From assembly GCA_001510575.1 (NCBI GenBank), contig LNGK01000005.1, positions 3,867,795 through 3,931,794 of the forward strand: DNA of 64,000 bases, written 5' to 3'. The notes beneath the pieces are model-generated. The model was not told the origin of the DNA, made no database searches, and was given only the letters and a program-made list of their open reading frames with translations. The translations under genes were made by a program, and so were the position numbers. This document shows, in pieces, positions 34,401 through 44,494 of this stretch; position 1 is the first letter of the stretch, and the number at the start of each line of letters is the position of its first letter. This DNA comes from Knoxdaviesia capensis (lineage: Eukaryota; Ascomycota; Sordariomycetes; Microascales; Gondwanamycetaceae).

Positions 34401-37400
34401 AAACGTCCGTAGTGACCCCCCAAGAACCACCAAGGAATCGGGCAGATAGGGATGAGACAACAGATTCATCATATGGGTTGCTGTACGGGCATGCTGCGTG
34501 CCGACTAAGTGTCAACCAAGGGGAGAGAGGGGATGGTTCTCCATTGGAACATACAGTGTGGCCAGAAAGCTCTCCGACTTGTACGACTGGCTCGCAGCAA
34601 CGAAAATCTCGATTAGGCACTCGCCATGTTGCGGCCCAGTCATACCAATACCCACAGTGGATGGACTTCCCAATGCTCCACTGTAACCACAGCCATCCTC
34701 AAGTGAAACCAAGGCCTTCCCGTACTCACATCCACAGTGCTCCTGCTATTAGGGAGCAGGTTTGCTCGTTTGACACGGCGTGTAAAACGGTCCGCAACTT
34801 GGTAAAAATAACCCCAGGAAGCGAAATAAGAACATGGATAGGACCGTCCGTTCAGGGTTCTGCCGCCAGGCGGTGCGAGCCGCGGGTACAAGAGAATCGG
34901 CCGCCAAACGACCACCCGGGGCGGCAGTTGAAGAATCACGGGAGAAAGGCCTGACATGGCCATATTCAAGGACCACATCTCCATAACGAAGCATTGGAGA
35001 GCTCTGAACTGTCGGTGAAACCAGGCGGTAAACGATCAGAAATGATGGAGTCGGCGCACAGAGAAGCACCCCGAACCCGGCGGGAAATCAAATCCCCTGG
35101 CGGCCCAGCGGCTGTAGATACAGCGGCTCGGGAAGAAGACCGCCTTCGACGGGCAACCCTGGATAGAAAACACACATATGCTGCCGGTTTCGCTGCCTGT
35201 GTTTCCTGAGCCAATGGGAACGTAGCAATGACGCGCGTTCTGAGGTCGCACTTCGACTCGACCACAGCAACGGGGTCTCTCAGGATCGGGAGAAGACCAG
35301 CGATTTAAACGCCGTGAATAGGATTATTTGGCGAGTCAGCAGTATGAGAAGGATTCAAGGCGTTATGAAGAGACGCCGTAGCCGCTGACCGCAATGGGTC
35401 AGGCCTAGTATGAAATGAGGTAGATGTTGGAAGCTTCCATGGCTGGGGGGAGGGGGTGTGAATAAGCACCAGAACAGGGAAGGATCCCAGAGGTTCAAGT
35501 TGAGAGACGAGCAACCTTCTCGGGGGAATAAGCGACGATGATGAGAGGTGATAGAGCAAGCTATGCTGCATCAGCCAGAAGGATCCAATTCAACACTTCG
35601 GCGCGCCTCGCGGATTTGGGCCTCAGTTCTGGACACAACGAGGGATTGGGGAAACGGGAGACGATGGAGGACAGGCCCGAACCACATGGTAGGCGGTTTC
35701 CACAACAGATGCAGACCCGTTGGAAAGGCCAGGAAGCCAGCGGAAACAACCGCGGCAGCATCGCGACCACCACAACATAGAAGTTGTGTGAAGCGGGGAC
35801 AACTTTGGGGGTGGTGGTGGTGGTGACCAGACCAGGGAACCAGCGTCCAGATATACAGGCCCACCCCAAAAGAACTTTAACCCGAACATTCTGAATGGCT
35901 GGACGTGCATTTTGGGGGGCAACACCCAATAGTCCCGAGATGGTAGCAAGCGCGCGCTCACACAAGCCCACGGGGCCAATGACGTACCATTGGTGATATC
36001 TAGGTGGTGGTGTTGAGCGTGTGTTCGGCGGGTATGCATGGAGATGTTCTTGCAGTATAGTAATTCTGGCGGCAAACGAGCAGCAAAGAGTTAGTATGAG
36101 GAGGTATAACGACCAGGAAGATGATGTGCAGGTCAGAAGAAGCCAGTATACTCGGAGAAAAAAAGAATTTGGCTCAGAGGTTGTTGCCGACCAGAAATGA
36201 AGAGCCAATGTGCTCACCTCCATTGACGTGGGAGCTTACAGCTGTAGTGTCAGAGTGATTATCCCGTGCACGTAACTGTACCCGTGGATCATCAACGATA
36301 CACAAACAAAATTAGGACCAGATTGCCATATAACCAACTTTGTGTGTGTGTATACGTTCTTCCATCATTGTACTCGAACTTTCAATCCAGGTGCCTCATT
36401 CCCCCAACTTTCGGCATATGTTGAGAACGAGAATGTGCGTGGCGTGTGATGAGGAGCCAAAGACGGACGGAGCTGTTAGTCGACGAGGTCGACGAACCAA
36501 CCGTTTGCCCGAATTCAGACTGCCGGGTGATGGGAGGAGTAGTGATAAAGGGATGACCACGACGATACGTGTGCACATGGCCAGGATTGCGGCCGGTGAA
36601 GAGGCCAAGCAGGCCAAAAGCGGTGTTTACGAGTGTGATGAAGGATGAACGCTGTGATAAGCGCCCATAGCTTCCTTGCGACTGAGCGAGGAACCCTTAA
36701 GCCGGTAGCAGCCCCACTGAGGATACGAAGAGCGGACTCACGATGGTGTGCCGTAGAGTGGTGGTAGAGGGTGGAGGGATCGAGTCGGAAGAAGACAACA
36801 AAGTGCAGTGACCGCTGGCCTGCTGGAGTGGGATTGAACGTTTGTTGGAAGAGTTTGCGTTGCGTTTGCTTTGTGCTCGGCCACTTTGCAGCTAGTTTGT
36901 TTGCCTCACCTCAATATTGGTTGGGATCTGGCTCCCAGATTTCCCACAGTCCCAGACAGCCGGATTCGGACATGCGATCTGGTTGGGTGGACGATGATGG
37001 CGATGGGAGGGCTAGAGGTGACGGAGTGTTCGTATCTTGGCAGGAGGAAAAAGATATCACATCTGACCAGGATGGTGGGATTTAGGGCGGGAACGAATGA
37101 AAGGATTTTGGAAAGAATCAAAAGTTGGGATGTCTACGCGATAGCGACTATTCCGGGAGCCGGACAAACTAGCACAACGGCCAAAGCCAAATCGAGTAAT
37201 TTTCTGGAGACGGTCAGAGGAGTGAAGTTACCGTCGTTGGTACCGACGCGATACACACTCATCAACCAACAGGCAGAAGATACCGAGATGAGATTTTTGG
37301 GGAGCATTGTGATTTTCGTAGGATGCCAACCCATGTGGCTGTTGGGTCTCTTTTCTCTCGTCTTTCTCTTGTTTGGTTTCTTCCCTGGAGTGTGACACTG

Positions 37401-40400
37401 ACCAGTGGACTGGGACCCGGCGCGGAGAATAATTAGCACATGGACAATACACTGCGAAAGGGCACCTCATAAGCATGGTGCATAAAAAAACTACTGTACT
37501 GTAGACTGTGGGAAGTGTCCTGTACAGTACGGGTGGCCAGACTCGCACGCTTTGCATAAAAAAGCCTGACACTTGGCTAGCCAAGACTCACAGAAAACAA
37601 GGACGAATCTTAACCGTTTGGTCGGTAACCGCTGGAGGAATCAGATCCCTGACTAGCAAAACGGGGAAGGTGAGGCAGGATTCGTTGAGGATAATCAGCG
37701 ATGGGCCAGCCAGGATTTTGAGAAATTTCCATTTACGAGGGCGGGTGGCGTGGGACATTTTTGTGTTGGGTCGAGCCGCTCTGGAGCTTTTTGGTCTTTT
37801 TCTTCTGTGCTGCTTTTGAGAGTCCGTGGCCGCAAGGAAAGACGGGCTTCTCTTGGAGGGTTAAGGTTGTCGAGGATGGTGATGTTTGAATGACGGCGGT
37901 GATGTTCGAATGATCTGAGATGAGACAGCGAGAGCGGGGGAAAAGAGGGGATGAAGGAAGAAAAAATGACCTGGGAACAAGCGGAAATTCCATGGGGAGA
38001 TAATGACTGCGGATGACCAGGCAAGGAAGGCTCGACCCTGGTGGGCTCCTTCCTTGGACTTGCTTCACCGGGAATGAAGCTGAACTCACAGTCTCAAGCT
38101 TACTGGCAGAAGGTTGAGCCCTGCGTATTGGCTTCTTCTCCCATACCAATATGCGTTACCAGAAACAAACACCTAGACCGACAAACACTTACACCAGAGC
38201 CAACGCTGCTTTCCCAACGGAGTAAAATAACCGAGACCACGAGAAGCCTTCTCCGTACGCGCCGAAAGCCACCAAATCCCACCCCAGACACGGCAGGGTC
38301 TTCCTCATTTCTCCAGCGGACCGTCCCCTGACAAAACAGAGAAAACGAGAACTCTGGAGGCACAGCCGCCACTCCTCCCTCCTTTTCTCGCGCCGCGCGC
38401 TCTCCCGCTCGATGAAGACGGACGGCGCAAACCGTGAAGACCGCTTGGAGAGGGCAGAGGCACCACCCGAGGCGGCGGCCGGGCGGGACGCAACCGCAGA
38501 CTCGTTGAAGAAGATGCAGATCACAGGATGGCAGGCCCGGGCCAACTTGAGACTCTGGATGCTGGAAGGCCGGCCAAGTTGGCTTAACGAAGCGTGAGCA
38601 CCGGTGGGCTGGTGGACACAGCTGTCTCACTCACAGTACCAGGACAGGAATAGCGAGGCGGCACCGGAGTGCGGTTTTGCGGTGCAACATTGACATACAG
38701 TGCACACACTCGACCGCTCAGCTACGTCGATATATGTATCTCCTCCGGCTTCGATTCGCCAATGGCTGTGTGCTCCAGAAAACCCTTGTGCTTCTCACAT
38801 GTTAATTCGTCTTTTCTGGCGAACAACAAAACAAGAAAAAAGTCGACGAGGCCGTGAGGGTGAATTGCGAGCGAGCATAAGCCAGCTCCCAAGAGAGAAA
38901 GAGCAAGAGCAAAGACTGCATCCAATCACAGCCGGTGACGGTGGCTTCGCCCAATCACATCCGGCGGGCTGGAACCGGCGGCTGATTGGCTGGACGTGCC
39001 TGAAGGACTTTGGGTGTGCACTTGCACCTGCACTCCCTTCATATTTCAGCGAATCAGACGGGTGGGCAGACAAACAAAGAGCACACCCCCCTCCTTCACG
39101 ATGTTACTTGCCGCACGCCCCTTTGCCTGTCTTCCCACGGCCAATCAGACGGTAGACGCCCAGGGTTCCAAATCTGCTGGTGAGGATCTGGGCATATTTT
39201 CTCTCCCCAGACGGCATCGCGGGCGCTTCTTGAATACCGTGGGTTTCTTTCTTTTTCACACACACACACTCTCTCTCGTACCGCCCTCTCTGCGTGCTTT
39301 GGACTTCAGGTCTTTCCTCGGGGGCTTGTCTGTGCGAGGTCCAAACAGAAACACCCGCCTGGCTTGTGTTTGCCTCACATATAGTTCAGTCTCTCTCGTC
39401 GCTCTGGCATGGTGATGTTTCAACTTTTCGAGATCGTTCTTTCGCTCGTCTCTCTCTCTCACGTTTCTCAACAATCAAAACCCCCTGAAACCTGGTGTCT
39501 ATTTGTAGCTCTTCCCCCCCGTCTCGTCTCGTCCTTCTCTCAAAACAACCGCTATCAATTGACGCCACAGCCGTGATCGCGTATCAACCGCTCTCTGCAG
39601 CTTCCTCCGACACGGCGTCAACGAGGAGAACCGACGAACGGACAACGCCCGCCATACACTACCGATCTTCTTCTTACACGCCGGCCGGATTCTCTCTGTA
39701 CTCCCCCTCCTTCTGGACGGCTTTGTTGTCCACGTAAAGGAACACTCACTCACCCACCAATCATCCGCGGTGGCAGCCATCTGCGCTTTTCACCTCGCCA
39801 CTCTTGTGCGCTTCTTTCACTGGCTGCGGTCGCCCTGGCCCTGTTTTTTTGTCTTTCCTCTCACTCTCTCTCGCTCGTGGTGTGGCCTAGTGGTAGCGTC
39901 CCAGCTTTTCGTTACATCGATAACGACCGAGCTCTAAGACGGCACACGCTGGCCGTATGTGTGTGATATAGCTTACACCCCCCCCATCCAAGCCTGCTTT
40001 CTCTGAGGGGAGGTCTGCAAATGTGATGCCCAGCTCCGACTTACGACTCCTACTGATACCCAGAAATCTTCAGGCCATTGCACAGCATCAGAGTCAGACT
40101 CCTTCAGCGGGAGAACCGCCCCAAAGAGAAGGATCACCACCCCCCCATCCAAGGCTCCCCCCAGCACTGCTTCAACCAACAACTTGCACCCACCCACTTC
40201 CCCCCCGGCCAGCCAAAACTTCCTTATCCTCCCGCGGTTCCCAGGCCACCCCTGGCCTAGTGTTTGCCGCCCTGCGCAAAGCCCACTCGCCCATCCGTCC
40301 CCCGGCTTTCCTTGCTCATCATCCCCCAGCAAATCCCTGCCTTGTTTCGTCTCTTCCCTCTCTGGCGCTCTTTGTCTCTGTCTCTGTCTCTCTCTCTCTC

Positions 40401-40991
40401 TCGCTCTTCAAACCTTCACAACCGCTGGACGCACACGCCCCCCCCCTTCTTCTCTCTTTCTCGCCCCCCTCCCTCCTTCGAAAGTTCTTCCTTCAAATCG
40501 CCCTCCCTCTCTCTATTGCCCACCCCCAAACGCCAATATCTGCTTCCCGCTGGCGCTTCCAGAACTATTATAACCTCATCTCTTCTCCCACTCTCTGGAT
40601 CCGGCCTGTCTTTTTCTTCCTTCCCACTTCTCCATCGTCATCACTCGAGATCGTGTGCATCTATCTCTCCACGATAGCTTCGTCTTCTTCTTTCTCTCTC
40701 CCTCACTTATATATATATCACCGCCTTCCTCCTTCAACTTCACTTCTTTCTCTTCTCTCGAGATAGCTTGCTTCGTGTTGTTAATCACTTCATTCGTTTA
40801 CCTTCACTTGTCTTTCTCTTTAACACGGTCCACCCACGGTGTCGATCGTCTCCCCCGGCAAACAAACGCCAACCCAACTTCCATATAAAAGAAGCCCGCC
40901 TCCCAGGACTTGGTTCCGAACTTCCTCAACCACTTTATACCACCATCTTTTACCTTCCGTTACTTCTTCCTCCACACACACACACGTCACA
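31471..40991. other. Gene-poor tract, part 2, leading into the gene at 40992
   Basis: No recognisable gene. Longest frames (212 codons at 32381-33019 on plus, 220 codons at 35561-36223 on minus, 174 codons at 36871-37395 on plus) overlap open frames on the opposite strand and show no domain. GAC triplet runs are at about 31783-31802 and 32780-32795. CTCT/GAGA runs occur near 33497 and 39440. From about 39.2 kb to 40.99 kb the plus strand is strongly C/T-rich, which fits a long leader and promoter for the plus-strand gene at 40992. A cluster of CCAATCA boxes is at 38922-39145. Confidence 0.55.
38922..39147. promoter_or_regulatory. Cluster of four CCAATCA boxes
   Basis: CCAATCA occurs at 38922 and 38951 (plus), as TGATTGG at 38983-38989 (minus), and at 39141 (plus). 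CCAATCA is the preferred extended core of the Aspergillus CCAAT-binding complex. A fifth, degenerate site (GAATCAGACGG) is near 39052. The gene these might control is unclear; the nearest downstream coding sequence begins at 40992. Confidence 0.45.
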
Positions 40992-41846
40992 ATGGCCGCC
41001 ACCGCCTGTAAACCGAAACTGCCGCAGCTGTCGACTCCGGTCAACAGCAACTTCCCCGGCAACATCTCCGCCATGTCTCCGTTGTCCGCGAAACCCAAGT
41101 CGGCCGACGCGCTGCGCACCCCCATCAGCCCACCGACCGCCTACGTCGACTTCCTGCGCTACATGTCGGTAAATAGCCCGGTCACCGGCGGCATGTACTT
41201 CTCCGGCGCCTCAACGCCCGTGTCGGCGCTGCCAACCTCACGCTCCACCTCGTCCAAGACCACCACCGTCAGCAGCGCCAGCTCGACCACCACCGAGTCC
41301 GACAGCGCCTCCGACGCCTCCTCGACCACGCTGCCGGACGTCAAGCCGGTCATGGACCGCGACGGCCTGTACAAGCATCTGCCGCTGACGGCCGGCGCCA
41401 CGCTGTCGGCCATCACGCCGCTGTCGGCCGTGCCGCCGGCGTCGCCGTTCACGCGCATCCCCATGTCGGCGCCCGCGCACGGCGCCGGCGCCGACTCCTT
41501 CCCGTCGCTGAAGATCCCGCCGTCGCCCGCCGTGTCCAACGCCACCGAGTCGCCGATGAGCGCGCGCACGCCGTTCGGCTCCAAGGTGTCGCGCTTCGAC
41601 TGGGACGCTGCGCTCAAGTCGGCGCGCGCCACCAGCGACATGCGCAAGCCGCCGACGCCCCTGACCGCCACAGCGGCCTCCGCTGCCGCCGCGGCAGCAG
41701 CAGCGGCTGCTGCTGCTGGTGTTGGGCCGGCTCCCCCTCCGTCGCGGAAGAACGTGCGCCATATCCGGGAGGTTGTTACGCGGACAGTAACTTACACGCC
41801 GCGGATGAAGCCTGCCCCCAAGGGCAAGCGGAGGAAGATTGAGTAA
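40992..41846 (+). CDS. Unrecognised Ser/Pro/Ala-rich basic-tailed protein
   Basis: Single exon, 284 aa, starting at ATG 40992 in a strong context (CGTCACAATGGCC). I do not recognise a named family. Ordered-looking parts are KPKSADALRTPISPPTAY followed by VDFLRYMSVNSPVTGGMYF near residues 33-75, and the C-terminal RKNVRHIREVVTRTVTYTPRM followed by a lysine/arginine tail (KGKRRKIE) that could act as a nuclear import signal. Between them lie Ser/Thr-rich and Pro-rich stretches with many SP/TP dipeptides (possible proline-directed phosphosites) and a run of about 13 Ala. Coding status is supported by the clean start, G/C-ending codons and a CT-rich leader. The long leader and disordered composition suggest a regulated, regulatory-type protein, but that is inference. 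Confidence 0.8.
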   Translation: MAATACKPKLPQLSTPVNSNFPGNISAMSPLSAKPKSADALRTPISPPTAYVDFLRYMSVNSPVTGGMYFSGASTPVSALPTSRSTSSKTTTVSSASSTTTESDSASDASSTTLPDVKPVMDRDGLYKHLPLTAGATLSAITPLSAVPPASPFTRIPMSAPAHGAGADSFPSLKIPPSPAVSNATESPMSARTPFGSKVSRFDWDAALKSARATSDMRKPPTPLTATAASAAAAAAAAAAAAGVGPAPPPSRKNVRHIREVVTRTVTYTPRMKPAPKGKRRKIE

Positions 41847-44198
41847 ACGCTCAAGAGACATTTGAAACCAAAAAAACCATTTCAAATCATATTTACACAC
41901 TTTCTAACGATATCTTCACGTCTCTTGCTGTTTCTTTTGGTCAACCGCCTTTTTTTTTTTTTCTTCCTCCTCTTCCCGGGCTCCCTACCGGCGCTTATTC
42001 TAGACCACGTTGGGTTTTTTTCTCTTTTGCGCACCAGCATTTTTCTTTACATTCTTCGGTCTCTTTGATATTTCCTTTGTCTTTATTTTCCAGCTGGATG
42101 GCGACTAAAACCACTGAGGTTTCTTTTTTTTTTCCCCTTTGTTTTTTTCCCTCACTTCACTTCTCTCATCTGAACCCCCAAGACGTCTTTTCCTCCTTCG
42201 TGGCTCTGGCAGCCCCTGCAAGTCCGCTGTTGTGGCAAAGCAAAAAGAGACACTATTTTCCGACCTACGGATCTACACTCTACGCTCTACACTTATCACC
42301 ACCATCTTCTGATCTTATCCTCATCTCATGTCCCGGAGAGTCGGCATAGTTCTTCTTTTACCTCATTGTTTTATGGATGATCATGAGGGGAAAGCCGGGG
42401 GGTTCTTTTACTATTTTCTATGTTTTTCTTTTGTTCTGGGCGCAATGATCTTTTAGGTGGAACGGAACTGGATAGGCTTTTGACGAAAGACTTGGGTTGT
42501 TTTTTTTTGGCCGGATTTCCTTGCAACCGACGAGAGGGTGCAGTTCGTGGGCCACAGGGAGCTTTACCGGTTGTTCGAGCACTGAACTGCTTCTTCTTAA
42601 GCGTGTGTTGTTTCTTTTTCTTTTGTTATGCGGGTAATGAAGAGGAGTTTTTTTCTTTCTTGTTGGTGCGGCGCTTTTTCTTTTCTTTTATCAGGTGGGA
42701 GGGCCAACAAGACGGACCACAATACATGGCCGCTTTTTTTCTTGCGGGTTATACTGTTACGGTGGTGGTACTGGATTGGGCCTGATGTTTTCTCCCTCTG
42801 TGTTTTCTCTCGTTTCTTTGATTGATATCCATGCGTTCGGGCAAATTGACCCAACCTCCCCCCCCCAAAAAAAAAACACTTGGAAAAATAAACAAAATCT
42901 TCTAAGCCATTCAAATTTTTTTGTTTTGTTTCTCATGCATGTTTGTGATGTGAACAACACGGACGGCAGTCTATGGGTGACAGGATGGATGGCCGGCCTG
43001 GTTATGCGGCCACAGAGTGGACTGCGTGTAAGCGAGCGAGGAGCGCGGCTCTCTGAAGACCGCCGGCCACCAGCCTTCTTGTTTTTTTTTTTTTTGTTTT
43101 GTTTATCATGGACAGACGCCCAGCACGAAGCCCGAAAGAGGGTTCTACAAGTCGATATCTTGCTTGTTGTCACAATGTGACTGACGCAGGATGGCCGCAT
43201 GAATGGGTCTTCACGTCCACTATACGCCTGTGGTAGCAATTTGGGCTAGAGAGCGGACCGGGCAGTGTGGCTCGCCGTGCATAGCGCGCTGGTAGCCCAT
43301 TGGGGGCGCTCGTTTCTCGCAGAGTGTCCGAGGACTCGAGTTTCGAGAGGACCCTGAGAGAATTCATGAGAAACGTTTATCTTCTTTTCTGACTGTTGGT
43401 CGTTGAAGGACTGTGAAGCCGGTGTAAGTGCGGAGTGATTTACGGGGTTCTTAGTTCCAACAGCCAGGCTCTTCCGGACTAACAAGCACGCACTCTCGAC
43501 AAACGGACCCAACTTGTTTGCCTAGTGAGTGGGCTTGGGAAGGGGGGATATAATAGGGACGGATAGACCGGGGGGTGTTCTCTCTGGATTATCACAGCTA
43601 AACATGGGACACCGACCGGGGGGAAAGACGAGCGGGAGGAGAAAAGGGAGAGAGGGAGGGGAAAGGGGACGGACTTTTGGGAACTGGTTGAGTTGCAGTA
43701 CGGAGGAGGGTGAGGTGAACGTGGACATTGATATTGAGGGGCTGCGTGCTCTCTCTCAGTGATCGTCTAGCTTCTGCGCAGTTGGAGTTAGAAGTTGAAG
43801 TTGCAGGTGAGGAGTTAGGATAGAAGCTTTCAACAACCACCTGTAACTGACTAGCCGTATATACCACTTGTATGTGCTTAGATGGGACTGACTCTAAGGG
43901 GGGACTGCTTGCTTGGTCTGGATGTTTGTTGGACGGTGATCTTCACTTACAGGGCTGGTCAACAGTCAGACGAAGGACAGTACTGCACTGACAGTACCGT
44001 ACTGTACGTACCAGTGCTGTCTTTTCTCACAAGTTCCACAACGAAGGAAAGCCCCCGTTCCCAGAATCTTGGGAGGCCCCAGCCCGGAACACTCACACCC
44101 CCCCCCGAACCTTTGACCTGCTTTGAGGTTGGCCGTGAAAACGAGAGCCAGGGCCAAACAAACAAAAAAAAGGAAAAAAAGAAGGCAAAATAAGGGCC

Positions 44199-44247
44199 AA
44201 ATAAAATAAAATAATAAAATAATAAAACAGTAAAACAATAAAATAAC
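44199..44247. repeat. AAAAT / AATAA microsatellite
   Basis: About 50 bp of imperfect AAAAT and AATAAAAT units (ATAAAATAAAATAATAAAAT...), in non-coding sequence directly next to the second CCAATCA cluster. Confidence 0.9.
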
Positions 44248-44283
44248 AGATAATCCATCGGTCCCCATCACCGTGCGTCTGGG

Positions 44284-44494
44284 CCAATCAGACCCGCGCC
44301 TCCAGACAGGGAATTAAGCGCCGACCACATACTGAAAGTTGCCGCAGCTTGTGATTGGCGGCCGCTCGGGTGGGCCGCGGTGATTGGCTGGCGAAGTGGA
44401 GAGAGAGCAGCATGACGCCACACTGTGGCATGCACTGTGCGGGTGGTGGAAGCTTTGCAGCACGCCACAGTGTGCCGGCACAGTGTGGTGCGTG
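44284..44494. promoter_or_regulatory. Second CCAATCA cluster with CACA(C/G)TGTG palindromes
   Basis: CCAATCA at 44284-44290 (plus) and TGATTGG at 44352-44358 and 44381-44387 (minus) are followed by GCCACACTGTGGC at 44417-44429 (six-base arms around one base) and by an imperfect palindrome of about 34 bp at 44461-44494 that contains CCACAGTGTG and its mirror. This has the look of a promoter or enhancer, yet no gene is recognisable beside it. Confidence 0.4.

Noticed and set aside
35561..36223. 220-codon minus-strand frame in the gene-poor tract
   Set aside because: No recognisable domain, overlapping open frames on the same strand, and no clear promoter or splice context.
36955..36985. Possible minus-strand T-arm (GTCCGAATCC)
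   Set aside because: The flanking bases do not pair as a T stem and no A box is present.
36871..37395. 174-codon plus-strand frame with a hydrophobic C-terminus
   Set aside because: The single hydrophobic end is not enough; no homologous motif recognised and no supporting context.
40023..40766. 247-codon plus-strand frame upstream of 40992
   Set aside because: Built of Ser, Pro and Leu from CT-rich sequence, as expected from a fungal leader; no domain and poor start context.
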